This document shows positions 16,224-26,738 of a DNA stretch of 39,187 nt, piece after piece. The stretch spans positions 1 through 39,187 of the forward strand of contig JBQTKD010000077.1 of the NCBI GenBank assembly GCA_052386455.1, read 5' to 3'. Made by a program: the position numbers and the translations under genes. The DNA is from JBQTKD01 sp052386455 (GTDB taxonomy: Bacteria; Actinomycetota; Actinomycetes; Sporichthyales; Sporichthyaceae). How positions within the stretch are numbered: position 1 is the first letter of the stretch; each line of letters starts with the position of its first letter. The notes below the pieces were generated by a model. The model saw only the letters and a list, made by a program, of their open reading frames with translations, made no database searches and was not told the origin of the DNA.

Positions 16224-18161
16224 CTAGGAGACGGGAGAGCCCGCGGCGGTGAACTTCAGGCGGTTGCCCAGGTAGTCCGCGCGCACCCGCTCGTTGGCGG
16301 TGATCTCCGACGGCGTGCCGGAGGCGAGGACCTTGCCCGCGGCGAGCACGTGGACGTAGTCGCAGGCCTCCAGTACGGCGGTGACGTTGTGCTCGATGAG
16401 CACGACGGTCAGGCCGAGGTCGGCGTGCAGGTTGCGCAGCAGGTCGAACATCGCCGCCTGCGAGTACGGGTCCAGGCCGGCCGCGGGCTCGTCGAGCAGC
16501 AACAGCCGCGGAGTCGTCAGCAGCGCCCGGCCGATCTCGATCCGGCGCTTCCCCGAGAAGGACAGCGTGCCCGCGCGCTGATACCAGAACTGCTCGATGT
16601 TCAGCAGGCGGGCAACGGCGCGTGCCGCGTCCTCGGCCCCGGCCGCCCTGTCCCAGGCGCTGCGCACCCCGGCGAGGTACAGCGCGGGGTTGACGTTGAT
16701 GCGGTGGTGCGCGCCGAGCATCAGGTTGTCGGCGATGGACAGGTCGTCGATCACGCGGGTGGACTGGAACACCCGCGACATGCCGTTGGCCGCGCGGCGC
16801 CACGCCGCCTGGCCGGTGACGTCGGTCCCGAAGAGGTGGATGCTGCCGGAGTCCGGCGGGCGCACGCCGCTCACGACGTCGAACGTGGTGCTCTTGCCCG
16901 CGCCGTTCGGCCCGATCAGGCCGACGAACCCGCCCGCCGGAACGTCGAACGACACCCCGTCCAGCACGGTCAGGCCGTCGATCTGGACGCGGACGTCGTG
17001 CACCTCGAGCGCCGGCCGATCCGTGGAGCGGGCCTCGCCCAGCCACTGCTCGACGGTGACCTTGACGTCCTTCGCGGTGGCCCGGTCCGCGGCCTTGGTC
17101 TTGGCCAGGTGTGCCCGGTCGCTGTCGCCGAAGAAGCGTTCGCGCAGGTCGAGCCAGGCGCCGCCCAGGCCGCGCGGGCCCACCAGCGCGCCGCCGATGA
17201 GGCCGACGCCGGCGAGCAGGAACGCGTTGATCCGGAAGCTTTCGACGGCCACCGGCAGCACGTGGAACATCGCCGCGACGGCCAGCACCCAGGCGATCGA
17301 GTCGCGCCCGGCCAATACCGGAATCGCGAGCATCAACAGGGACGTCGGCGCGAAGTACTGCGTGAACACGGGCGGGTTGACGTACAGCCAGCAGGCCAGG
17401 ACGCCGCCGAGGCCGGCCAGCGCGCCGGACACTCCGAACGCGGCCATGCGATAGCGCAGCGGGTCGATACCGACGGCGGCCGCGGCCTGCCGGTCCGCAC
17501 CCACGAGCATGAACGCCCGCCCGGCCGGGCTGTGGCGCAGCCGCACGAGCAGCAGGATCACGACCGCGAGCCAACCGAGCAGGAAGTAGTACATGGTGGT
17601 GTCCGGCCGCAGATTCATCCCGAAGAAGTACGGGCGCGGGTTCGTGATCGACTGCCCGAGTTCGGTGCCGCCGGAGATGCCGCCGGTGTACCGGCCCTGG
17701 GTGAAGAAGGCCTTCTCGATGGTGATCTGCACGCCGAGGGTGATGACCACGAGATAGATGCCGGGCAGGCGGACGCTGGCGGCGGCGACGATGACCATCA
17801 GTGCGGTGACGACTCCGACGGCCAGGATGAGCGCCGGCACCCACGGGATGCCCTTGCCCAGGTTGTCCTGCCGGTTGAGGAAACCGAACCAGTACAGCCC
17901 AACGCCGAAGAGGGCGGCGCTGGCCAGGGACAGTTCGCGTGCCCACCCCTGCAGAACCAGCAGCCCGAGACCTGCCACGGCGAGCGGGATCGCGGCCGAC
18001 GCGGTGAAGATCCAGTAGTCGGGCGCGGCGAAGACCCAGACGAGCGCGAACAGCGCGACGGCCAGCGAACCGAACTGCGAGCACGTGGCCCGTAGCGGCC
18101 GGGTACGGGTGGATATCAGCGTGCTCGCTCTGCTCGATTGTTCGCTCGCAAGCTCGCTCAC
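16224..18161 (-). CDS. Fused branched-chain-type ABC permease and ATPase (LivM-LivG)
   Basis: The 645-residue protein joins two parts. Residues 1-340 are a LivM-type permease of 8-10 membrane segments (ASVRLPGIYLVVITLGVQIT, VGADRQAAAAVGID). Residues 385-645 are a LivG-type ATPase with Walker A GPNGAGKST (417-425) and Walker B LLLLDEPAAGLDP. The signature is LSFSGKRRIEIG where LivG usually has LSYGQQRRLEIA, so the conserved Gly-Gln pair is shifted. Hydrophobic amino acids or related solutes are the family's usual cargo. The GTG start overlaps the livF stop and lies inside a repeat element. Confidence 0.9.
   Translation of the reverse strand: MSELASEQSSRASTLISTRTRPLRATCSQFGSLAVALFALVWVFAAPDYWIFTASAAIPLAVAGLGLLVLQGWARELSLASAALFGVGLYWFGFLNRQDNLGKGIPWVPALILAVGVVTALMVIVAAASVRLPGIYLVVITLGVQITIEKAFFTQGRYTGGISGGTELGQSITNPRPYFFGMNLRPDTTMYYFLLGWLAVVILLLVRLRHSPAGRAFMLVGADRQAAAAVGIDPLRYRMAAFGVSGALAGLGGVLACWLYVNPPVFTQYFAPTSLLMLAIPVLAGRDSIAWVLAVAAMFHVLPVAVESFRINAFLLAGVGLIGGALVGPRGLGGAWLDLRERFFGDSDRAHLAKTKAADRATAKDVKVTVEQWLGEARSTDRPALEVHDVRVQIDGLTVLDGVSFDVPAGGFVGLIGPNGAGKSTTFDVVSGVRPPDSGSIHLFGTDVTGQAAWRRAANGMSRVFQSTRVIDDLSIADNLMLGAHHRINVNPALYLAGVRSAWDRAAGAEDAARAVARLLNIEQFWYQRAGTLSFSGKRRIEIGRALLTTPRLLLLDEPAAGLDPYSQAAMFDLLRNLHADLGLTVVLIEHNVTAVLEACDYVHVLAAGKVLASGTPSEITANERVRADYLGNRLKFTAAGSPVS
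18121..18160 (-). repeat. GAGC-rich repeat beginning at the livF stop codon (third, diverged copy)
   Basis: On the minus strand it reads TGAGCGAGCTTGCGAGCGAA and continues GAGC-rich to 18121. The first TGA is the livF stop, as in the better-matched copies at 19808-19850 and 33644-33686. It also encodes the first dozen residues of the LivM-LivG fusion. Confidence 0.45.
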
Positions 18162-18841
18162 GATGATCTCCCCGAGGACTGGTGCACGATCACTCGCCCG
18201 TTGTCGATGACGAGGATTCGGTCGCTCGCCTCTTCGCGGACCTGCTGAAACTGCTCCGCGATCAGAATCGCGACGCCACTGGCCGCGATGCCGGCGAGCG
18301 CCTCGTAGACGCGGTCGACGATGACCGGCGCGAGGCCCTGGGACGGCTCCTCCACCAGCAGCAGGCGCGGCGCGGACATCAGCGCCCGACCGATCGCGAG
18401 CATCTGCTGCTCGCCGCCGGACAGCGTGCCGGACCGCTGCGCGAGCCGCCCGGACAGTTCGGGGAACAGTTCGAGGACCTGCTTCAGGCCGGCCCGCTCC
18501 GCCGACTTCGGCCGCGACGAGGCCCCGACGAGCAGGGTGTCCTCCACGCTCAGGTTCGGAAACACCCGGCGACCTTCGGGGCTGAAGGCGATCCCGGCCT
18601 GGATGCGCCGGTACGCGGGCCACGCGGTCACGTTGTGTCCGGTGAGCACCAGGTCGCCGGAGATGATCGGCAGGGTCCCGATCGTCGACTTCAACAGGGT
18701 CGACTTGCCGGTGCCGTTGAGGCCGACCAGCGACACGATCTCCCCGGCGTGCAGGGTCAGTTCGATGCCGCTGAGCACGACGTACTGCCCGTACCCGACG
18801 GACAGGTTCTTCATCTCCAGGATGGGGGCAGCGTCGTTCAC
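18158..18841 (-). CDS. livF: LivF-type ABC transporter ATPase
   Basis: The 227-residue ATPase has Walker A GLNGTGKST, signature LSGGEQQMLAIG and the LivF-specific SPEGRRVFPNLSVEDTLLVG. The Walker B segment is LLLVEEPSQGLAP, with Glu where Asp is nearly always found. Overlaps of four bases join it to livH (GTGA at 18838) and to the permease-ATPase fusion. It would form the second nucleotide-binding subunit of the importer. The Asp-to-Glu change could slow magnesium-dependent hydrolysis. Confidence 0.92.
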   Translation of the reverse strand: MNDAAPILEMKNLSVGYGQYVVLSGIELTLHAGEIVSLVGLNGTGKSTLLKSTIGTLPIISGDLVLTGHNVTAWPAYRRIQAGIAFSPEGRRVFPNLSVEDTLLVGASSRPKSAERAGLKQVLELFPELSGRLAQRSGTLSGGEQQMLAIGRALMSAPRLLLVEEPSQGLAPVIVDRVYEALAGIAASGVAILIAEQFQQVREEASDRILVIDNGRVIVHQSSGRSS

Positions 18842-19794
18842 AGGCTCTGCCTTTCGAGCATGTAGAACTGCTTCGGTCTGGCCTTCGCGACGGCGAGGAT
18901 CATCGCGAGCAGGATCACGGACAGGATGAGTTCCTGCTTGCCGATCGAGTACGAGGCGCCGTCGCTGGTGCCGACGATGCCGACGACCAGGGCGCTCTGC
19001 ACGATGCCCAGGACCACCGCGGCGGCCAGCGCCAGCGGCAGGCTCATCAGCCCGCCGACGATGGCGACGGTGAGACCGCGCAGCAGGAAGATGATGAGGT
19101 TGACCGGGTCGGGCCCAGACTGGGCGGCGATCAGTGCTCCGGCCAGCGCGGCGATCGCACCGGCGATCGTGTGGACGCCCGCGCCCACCTTCGCCACCGG
19201 GACGCCGCTCCAGGCGGCGGCCTCGAGGTCGTCGGAGATCGCCTTGAGGTGCCTGCCCGTTCGCGACGTCGCCAGGTACAGCGCCAGCGCCACGCAGAGG
19301 ACGACGGCGATGAGCAGGGTGACCCACCGGAGCTTCGTCAGCACCACGCCGAACAGGGTGGCCGCGCCGCCGTTCCCGAACGGGCTCGGCGGAATCGACT
19401 CGCCGGGCACGTCGAGGGTGGTGGAGAAAATTCCGATCGCGATCATCATCGCGCCGAGCGACGCCACGGTCAGCGTCATCTTCGGCAGCGCCGCGATCTT
19501 CGGCGTCGTCATCGCTATCCCGTACGCCAGGCCCAGGCTGGCGCCGATCCCGACGACGACCAGGAGCCCAACGAACGGCGGCAGTTCCGGCCGGTAGCCG
19601 GGGACGGCGGGGTTGTCGAAGACGACCCACCAGTACAGCAGCGCGGCCGAGGCGGCGATACCGCCGTGGACGAACGCTATGGTTCGGCTGACGCGGTAGG
19701 ACAGCACCAGCGCCACCGGCAGCAGCATGTACAGCCCGGCCTCGGCCAGACCGATGACCAGGACCTGCTTCCACAGGTCGAAATTGACGCTCAC
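18838..19794 (-). CDS. livH: LivH-type branched-chain amino acid ABC permease
   Basis: The 318-residue membrane protein has about eight segments and the family motifs GLAEAGLYMLLPVALVLSYR, RTIAFVHGGIAASAALLYWW, GRHLKAISDDLEAAAWSGVP and LRGLTVAIVGGLMSLPLA. It pairs with the LivM half of the fusion to form the transport pore. The GTG start is 52 bases after the transglutaminase stop. No solute-binding protein gene lies in the operon, so the binding subunit must be encoded elsewhere. Confidence 0.92.
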   Translation of the reverse strand: MSVNFDLWKQVLVIGLAEAGLYMLLPVALVLSYRVSRTIAFVHGGIAASAALLYWWVVFDNPAVPGYRPELPPFVGLLVVVGIGASLGLAYGIAMTTPKIAALPKMTLTVASLGAMMIAIGIFSTTLDVPGESIPPSPFGNGGAATLFGVVLTKLRWVTLLIAVVLCVALALYLATSRTGRHLKAISDDLEAAAWSGVPVAKVGAGVHTIAGAIAALAGALIAAQSGPDPVNLIIFLLRGLTVAIVGGLMSLPLALAAAVVLGIVQSALVVGIVGTSDGASYSIGKQELILSVILLAMILAVAKARPKQFYMLERQSL

Positions 19795-19807
19795 CTGTGT
19801 CTCACGA

Positions 19808-19850
19808 GCTCAGGCTCCTCACTCGTTCCTCGCTCGTCGCGTTCGCTCAC
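19808..19850 (-). repeat. 43-bp repeat starting at the transglutaminase gene stop codon
   Basis: On the minus strand it starts G then TGAGCGAACGCGACGAGCGA and ends GTGAGGAGCCTGAGC. It matches 33644-33686 at 37 of 43 positions. In both places the leading TGA is the stop codon of the upstream gene and the orientation relative to that gene is the same. Confidence 0.8.
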
Positions 19851-22231
19851 CGGACCAGCCTTCTTCCCGAGACACCGGCACGACGCTTGCCGGCAGGCTT
19901 CTGACGCTTCGTCACCCACGTCGCGACCGCCTTGGCGGCGTCACGGACGAACGGAACGAGACTGCGGGGCAGCACCCAGGCGCGGACTCGGTCCGGAGGT
20001 GGAGCGGCGGCGGCCAGTTCCCACCGCACCTTGACCACGGCCGAGCGCATCGCGAAGGCGTCCACCCGCATCGACGCGGGCGGCGCGTAGCGCACCTGCT
20101 CGACGTTGTGCAGCAGGTCGTCGAGCACCGCGACGGTCTCGGGCGTCAGGTGGCCCTTCTCCGTCAGCTCGCGGCCGGCCTGCCGCGGCGTGCGGGTGGC
20201 CGGCCAGGCGTAGCCGAGGTCCACGGCGGCGTCGCGCAGTTCCAGCCACGCGATGCGGGTGATCACGGCGCCGTCGGTGCCCTTGGGGCGCACGCGGACC
20301 CAGCGCCGCCGCGTGATGGCGGTGCGGAGGATTCGCGGCGCACACAGGAGCAGCAGCAGGAACAGGCTCCCGAGCATGACCCGCAGGGCCGTGTTCGGCT
20401 CCCCGGGCGGCGGCGGGGGCGGGGCCTCGTTCGGGAGCGGCTCCACCTGCGGCGGCAGCGCCTGCGGAGGGGGCGGTGGCTGCTCCTGCGGCTTCTCGTT
20501 CGGGGCCGGCGGCTTCTCCTTCGGCGGCGGAAGGAGCCAGTGCAGCGGCTTCGGGTTGCCGGGCGCCCGCGCCGGAGTCGGCTCGAAGCGCGTCCAGCCC
20601 ACCTCGGGCAGGAACAGCTCGGGCCAGGCGTGCGAGTCGTGCGCGGAGATCTTCCACGTGCCGCCGGGGCCCGCGCTGCCTGCCGTGAAGCCGACCGCAA
20701 GGCGAGACGGAACGCCGAGGAGGCGGGCCATGACCGCCATCGTGGAGGCGGTCTGCTCGGCGTAGCCGTGCTTGGTGTTCAGGTACGCCAGGATGGCGTC
20801 CTGACCCGAGCCGGTGACCTCCTGGTCGTAGAAGGTGTTCTTCGGGTTGGCGAAGTAGTCCTGCAGCCTGCGGCCGATCTCGACGGCGTCCTTGGAGCCC
20901 TTCGTGATCCGACGGGCGTCCGCGAGCAGGATCGGCGAGAGCGTGGGCAGCTGCAGATACGGGGCGAGGAGCGGGTTGTCGGTCGGCACCTTGCCCTTGA
21001 TGGCGTTCGCGTCGGGGTCGCGGTCGAAGCCGGTGACCTTCCAGGAACGGTCGCCGATCTGGTCGACGCCGTCGGCGCTCAGGATGTCGCTCGTCGTCGG
21101 AGTCAGCCGCCAGTCGCCCTTGATCTCGATGCGCTGGGCGGGGCGCGGCATCGGCACGTAGTCCTGCTGCGTGTCGGGCAGGCTCGTGACCTCTGCCTCG
21201 AACGGAACGGTCGTGACGGTGGGGCCGCTGCCGACGGTGTCCGGGATGGCGCCGTCGAACCGCTTGACCGACGGGTTGCCGGTGACCCACTGCCTGCCGT
21301 TGAACTCCTGCAGCGTGACCGCGTGCAGGTACTGCTCGGACGGCCACGCCGAGTCGGTGGTCAGCCCGAACATCTGGACGTCGCCGACGCGGACGAGCAG
21401 CTTCCGCATGACGGTCAGCGGGTCCAGGGGCTTGATCGGTTCCTGGACGTGCAGGCCGATTCCGGAGTTGTTGAACAGGCTGCCGGTGACGGCGGTCGTC
21501 GCCGGGGGAAGAGTCAGCGAGAGAACGATGATCGTGGCGCCGATCTTGACCGAGCGCCGCGCGCCTCCGCCGGTGTCGACGATGGTCTCGTCGCCCCAGG
21601 TGCGAATGCGGTCGGAGTTGCCGTTGATGGCGAGCAGCAGGAAGGCGATGGCCGGCAGCACGAACCAGCTGCCGCGCCAGCCGTTCGGGAGAGTGGCCGC
21701 GGGTACCGCGTAGACGACGACGAGCACGAGCCCGGCGAGGTCGGGGCGGCGGTAGCTCGCGGCGCACGCGTCGACGACGATCGCCGTGACCACGGCGGAG
21801 ACCACCAGCACCGTGGTGATGCCCACCGACGGCTTGTCGGGCGGGATCAGCCGCGTGAGCTCGCCGATGCCGTCGTTCCACTGCGTCCCGAAGAGGTCCT
21901 CCAGTGCTCCGGGGCCGGGGACGAAGTTCCAGGTGGCGTCGGTCGAGGCCTGCATCGCGACGACGACGCACAGGCCGACGACGGCCTGCAGCCCGGCGAC
22001 GACGGGGCGCGGAAGGCGCAGGGCGCGGCCGGCCGCACCGAGGACGAACATCAGCCCGGCAACCGCCAGCGCCTTGGGCAGCCAGGCGCCGAGCTCCACG
22101 ACGGCGACGAGCGCGGTGACGCTCAGGCCGGTCGCGAACGCCGCGAGCAGGAGGCGGCGCAGGTCCGGGTGGACGCGCGGCTCGGCTGCGTGCCCTTCCG
22201 CGACCGGCAGTCGGGTGTCGAGAAGTGTCAT
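19847..22231 (-). CDS. Transglutaminase-fold membrane protein (TgpA/DUF3488-like), catalytic Cys lost
   Basis: The 794-residue protein has six to seven N-terminal membrane segments (to about 250) and an extracellular DUF3488/transglutaminase-like domain (about 300-555). A Pro/Glu-rich linker (about 565-610), one more membrane segment (LRVMLGSLFLLLLLC) and a DUF4129-like C-terminus follow. The catalytic site normally reads GYCEQ; here it is GYAEQ, Ala491 (codon GCC). His534 (DSHAWPE) and the GWTRFEPTP strand are kept. It follows DUF58 and MoxR with ATGA/GTGA overlaps, the usual trio. Without Cys it may be a non-enzymatic scaffold. Confidence 0.88.
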   Translation of the reverse strand: MTLLDTRLPVAEGHAAEPRVHPDLRRLLLAAFATGLSVTALVAVVELGAWLPKALAVAGLMFVLGAAGRALRLPRPVVAGLQAVVGLCVVVAMQASTDATWNFVPGPGALEDLFGTQWNDGIGELTRLIPPDKPSVGITTVLVVSAVVTAIVVDACAASYRRPDLAGLVLVVVYAVPAATLPNGWRGSWFVLPAIAFLLLAINGNSDRIRTWGDETIVDTGGGARRSVKIGATIIVLSLTLPPATTAVTGSLFNNSGIGLHVQEPIKPLDPLTVMRKLLVRVGDVQMFGLTTDSAWPSEQYLHAVTLQEFNGRQWVTGNPSVKRFDGAIPDTVGSGPTVTTVPFEAEVTSLPDTQQDYVPMPRPAQRIEIKGDWRLTPTTSDILSADGVDQIGDRSWKVTGFDRDPDANAIKGKVPTDNPLLAPYLQLPTLSPILLADARRITKGSKDAVEIGRRLQDYFANPKNTFYDQEVTGSGQDAILAYLNTKHGYAEQTASTMAVMARLLGVPSRLAVGFTAGSAGPGGTWKISAHDSHAWPELFLPEVGWTRFEPTPARAPGNPKPLHWLLPPPKEKPPAPNEKPQEQPPPPPQALPPQVEPLPNEAPPPPPPGEPNTALRVMLGSLFLLLLLCAPRILRTAITRRRWVRVRPKGTDGAVITRIAWLELRDAAVDLGYAWPATRTPRQAGRELTEKGHLTPETVAVLDDLLHNVEQVRYAPPASMRVDAFAMRSAVVKVRWELAAAAPPPDRVRAWVLPRSLVPFVRDAAKAVATWVTKRQKPAGKRRAGVSGRRLVR

Positions 22232-23579
22232 GCCGCACCTCGCGGGTGCTGCTCCTCGGCGTCTGCATGGGACGCCGCGCGGGAGCCGGCCGTGGCCCTG
22301 CCCCAGGCGTCGGCGACGTCGTCGCCCTGGCGAACGACGACCACGTTCCAGCGACGCTGCCGCAGGACGGCGGCGCGTTCCTCGGCAACGCCGGCCTTGC
22401 GGCCCTTGGCCTTGCCGTCCCAGCCGGGAACGTCCAGCACGACGGCGATGCCCATGGTGCCGGAGCGGCGGCGCGCGGCGAGGTCTTCGACGTCGGCCTG
22501 GGACATCTCGCCGACGACAGCGATGAGGACGGCGTCGGAACCGAGTCCGGGGAGCTTGCCCGGTTCGGTCAGGCGTTTGGTGTTCGAGGTGGTGACCTTG
22601 GCCAGACCGTCGAGCAGCATGCCCTCGGCGGCGGGGCCGGGCGCGAGCAGTTCGGGGAACAGGCCGCCGAGGCCGGCGCCGTTCTCGTTGCACAGCCGAA
22701 GGGAGAAGCGGCGGTCGAAGAGGTGCACCGCGACCGACGCGACGGCCGTGATGGCCCACTCCAGCGAGGCGTCCGGGCCCTCGCCGCGGTGCGCGCCGGC
22801 GCGGGTGTCGAGCAGGATCGCCGCGCGCGTCTGCGGCGGGTGCTCTTCCTGACGGACCATCAGTTCACCGCGGCGAGCGGTGACCCGCCAGTTCACGCGG
22901 CGCAGCGAGTCCCCGCGGCGGTACTCGCGCACGCTGAGGTCGTCGGAGCTGGCCTGCGGCAGGGCGTTGCTTCGGGTGTCCGCGGATGCGCTGGAGTCCG
23001 GCCAGCGGCGCAGGTCCGGCAGGGCGTGGACGGCGGGAACGACGACGATTTTCTCGCTGCCGGTCATCGAACGGTCCACCGCGCACATGCCAAACGAGTC
23101 GGCCAGGCGCAGGCTCAGCGGACCCACGTCGTGATGCCCGCGCACGACGCCGTGCACGGTGTACTGAGCCTCGCTCACTGCGGCGGCCGCGAGGCTGCGG
23201 ATCACGAAGCGGCTCTGCCCGGACAGGCCGATCGGCAGGCTGTCTCCGGCCAGCAGCAGGCCGGCGCCCCGCAGCGAGTTGTTCTCGACCGCGATGTGCA
23301 CGGTCGCGTCCTCCCCCACCGCGATGCGCGGGGGAACGATGCGGCGCGTGGCACGCAGCTCGTGCCGAGTGCGCCGCACCAGCAGCAGGCACACCAGCGG
23401 CAGGAAGAGGAACAGGACGGCGACGCGGACGAAGATCAGCTGGCCCAGCGCGAAACCGATCACGATGGAGACGGCACCGAGGGCCACGCACAGGCGGCCC
23501 CGCCAGGTCAGCTGGGCGAACCAGCGCTCGATCGCAGCCCTGGCCGCCGGCGGCGAGAGCCGGAGCCGCCCAGACACCG

Positions 23580-23583
<4 letters not shown>
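22228..23583 (-). CDS. DUF58 domain membrane protein
   Basis: The 451-residue protein has two membrane helices (about 28-68) and the DUF58 core motif spread over DDLSVREYRRGDSLRRVNWR and TARRGELMVRQEE. A von-Willebrand-A-like C-terminal region follows (AAILLDTRAG). DUF58 proteins are the usual partners of MoxR ATPases, possibly as targets of MoxR-driven assembly. The GTG start overlaps the moxR stop. The His/Ala-rich tail is not conserved. Confidence 0.88.
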
Positions 23584-24557
<974 letters not shown>

Positions 24558-24825
24558 CACGGGTCCTTCTTCCTTAAATCGCCCGACGGCCGGCTCGCTG
24601 GGGACAGCCGACAGGGCGTTACTTCGACGGGGGGACGGTTCGCCAAAGACGCAACTAGTGCACAGTGCAGTAAATCGAGAGTACTCCTGCGTACACCCGA
24701 GGCCAATGTGAGTCAGGCCATCGTGGCGCGGTCCCGAGGCTCGGCGCATCGGCCAGGCGAAGTAACCCATTACCTCCGGCGAGGTATCCCGGCGCTTCCG
24801 CACCCCGCATAGGCTCGCGCGCACC

Positions 24826-26004
24826 GTGAAAGTTCGTGGCGCAGCCCTGCTCGAGACCGTCGTGCCCCTGACGGGCGTGGTGGTCGTGTTCGGCGCGGGC
24901 CTCTACCACCGGGACTCCTCGCCGACGGCGCTCGGACTGGTCCTTTCGGGCGCCGCGTGCCTGACGCTGGCGCTGCGGCGCGCACGGCCCTGGGAAACCG
25001 TCGGCCTCACTGCCGCATTGACGCTGCCGGTCCTCGCGTTCGACGACGTTCTCGGTCCCTACGCCCTGCTTCTCACGGCCGGGGCGCTGTTCTCCCTGGG
25101 GTTGTCCGCGTCGCACCTTCGCCGAATCCTCGGCGGTCTCGGCTGCATCGGAGTGATCGTCGCCGCCCGCTTCGCCGACCCCGACTCGCTCGCCACGGCA
25201 CAGCACGTCGCGATGATGCTCGGGTCGATCCTCGCGGTGGAGGCCCTGCGCACGCAGAGCAAGTACCGTTCCCTGCTCGGGGAGCGTCGAGCACTGCTGA
25301 ACACGACGCGCGAGCAGGAGACGCAGCAGCGCCTGCAGGAGGATCGGTTGCGCATCGCGCGCGACCTGCACGACGTCGTCGCGCACACGTTGACGACGAT
25401 CAACGTGCAGGCCTCGGTGGCGGTCCATCTCCTCGACACCCGGCCCGAGCAGGCCCGCCACGCGCTCGCCGTCATCGAGGAGGCGAGCCGGGACGGAATC
25501 GACGAACTGCGCGCCATCCTCGGGGTGCTGCGCTCGTCCGAGGCGGGCGCGTCGAAGGCGCCGACCCCGGGGATCGACGACGTGAAGGATCTCGTCGACC
25601 TCGCCAACGGCGCCGGCCTGCGGGCGCACTTCGACGTCGCCGGCGAACGCCCGAAACGCCTGTCGGAGGCGGTCTCGCACGCGGTGTACCGGATCGTGCA
25701 GGAGTCCCTGACCAACGCCGCCCGGCACAGCACCGCCGCGAACGTCTACGTGCGGGTCGCCTTCGAGCGCGAACACCTGCAGCTCACGGTGGCCAACGCG
25801 AGCCAGGGCCAGGCGAACGGCTCGCGGCCGGCGCCGACCGACAGTTCCGGCGCCATGACGTTCAACGGCGTCTCGTCGAGGGTCGGAATCGTGGGAATGA
25901 CCGAACGCGCCGAGGCCGTCGGGGGAACTCTGACGACCCGTCAGTCCGCCTACAGTTTCCTCGTCTCGGCCAAGCTCCCCTACCGCACAGGTGCCGCCCA
26001 GTGA
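24826..26004 (+). CDS. Two-component sensor histidine kinase (HisKA_3/NarL type)
   Basis: The 392-residue kinase has five to six membrane segments (about 8-140), then a coiled linker and the HisKA_3 box RIARDLHDVVAHTL with His182. The ATP-binding domain has the N-box VQESLTNAARHS. The membrane sensor has no extracellular domain of note, so it may sense the membrane itself. The GTG start is at 24826. It overlaps the response-regulator gene by GTGA, making a clear pair. Confidence 0.92.
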   Translation: MKVRGAALLETVVPLTGVVVVFGAGLYHRDSSPTALGLVLSGAACLTLALRRARPWETVGLTAALTLPVLAFDDVLGPYALLLTAGALFSLGLSASHLRRILGGLGCIGVIVAARFADPDSLATAQHVAMMLGSILAVEALRTQSKYRSLLGERRALLNTTREQETQQRLQEDRLRIARDLHDVVAHTLTTINVQASVAVHLLDTRPEQARHALAVIEEASRDGIDELRAILGVLRSSEAGASKAPTPGIDDVKDLVDLANGAGLRAHFDVAGERPKRLSEAVSHAVYRIVQESLTNAARHSTAANVYVRVAFEREHLQLTVANASQGQANGSRPAPTDSSGAMTFNGVSSRVGIVGMTERAEAVGGTLTTRQSAYSFLVSAKLPYRTGAAQ

Positions 26005-26669
26005 TCAGCGTTCTGATCGTCGACGACCAACCGGCCGTCCGCCAGGGCTTCGCGGCGTTGATCGACGCGCAGGAGAACATGCACCTCGCCGGCGAGGCCT
26101 CCAATGGCCGCGAGGGCGTGGACATGGCGAAGCAACTGCAGCCGAGCGTCGTGCTGATGGACGTGCGGATGCCGGTGCTCGACGGCGTGGCCGCGACCGC
26201 GGAGATCTGTGCGGACCCGCAGCTGGCCGCCACCCGCGTGCTGATGCTCACCACGTTCGACCTCGACGAGTACGTCCACGACGCGCTGCGGGCCGGGGCG
26301 AGCGGGTTCCTGCTGAAGGACACTCGGCCGCGCGATCTGCTGCACGCCATCGAGGTCGTCGCCGCCGGGCAGGCAATGCTGGCTCCCAGCGCAACCCTGC
26401 GCCTGATCCGCGAGTTCACTGCTCGCCGCTCGCCCACTCCGCGTCCGGACCTCGTCGGCGACATCACCGAGCGCGAACGCGAGGTGCTGGTCCTCGTCGC
26501 CCGCGGTCGCAGCAATCTCGAGATCGCCCAGGATCTGGTGATCAGCCCGGCCACCGCGAAGACCCACGTTCGCAACGTCCTGCACAAGCTGGACTGCCGC
26601 GACCGCGCCGCATTGACCGCCCTCGCCTACGAGAGCGGCCTTCTCGCCCCCGGCGACGGGCACGACTGA
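26001..26669 (+). CDS. NarL/LuxR-type response regulator, partner of the kinase
   Basis: The 222-residue regulator has a receiver domain with acidic pair Asp8-Asp9, phosphorylated Asp54 (VVLMDVRMP) and Lys in FLLKDTRP. A LuxR-type helix-turn-helix follows (DITEREREVLVLVARGRSNL and SPATAKTHVRNVLHKLDC). It is translated from a GTG that overlaps the kinase stop. Target genes are not evident; the following secreted-protein gene is a candidate. Confidence 0.93.
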   Translation: MISVLIVDDQPAVRQGFAALIDAQENMHLAGEASNGREGVDMAKQLQPSVVLMDVRMPVLDGVAATAEICADPQLAATRVLMLTTFDLDEYVHDALRAGASGFLLKDTRPRDLLHAIEVVAAGQAMLAPSATLRLIREFTARRSPTPRPDLVGDITEREREVLVLVARGRSNLEIAQDLVISPATAKTHVRNVLHKLDCRDRAALTALAYESGLLAPGDGHD

Positions 26670-26738
26670 CGCCGCGTGCGAGCCGATCCAGCGAGCTTTG
26701 GGAATCGCACGTATCGATGGCTGGGCAGGACGCATCCT

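Noticed and set aside
14542..18084. Very long open frame on the minus strand (over 1,100 codons) across the META, PadR and Liv genes
   Set aside because: Arg/Gly/Pro-rich composition without motifs; it is an out-of-frame shadow of the recognised genes in GC-rich DNA.
19727..22852. Long plus-strand open frame opposite the transglutaminase and DUF58 genes
   Set aside because: It mirrors strongly supported minus-strand genes and shows no domain; a GC-rich antisense artefact.
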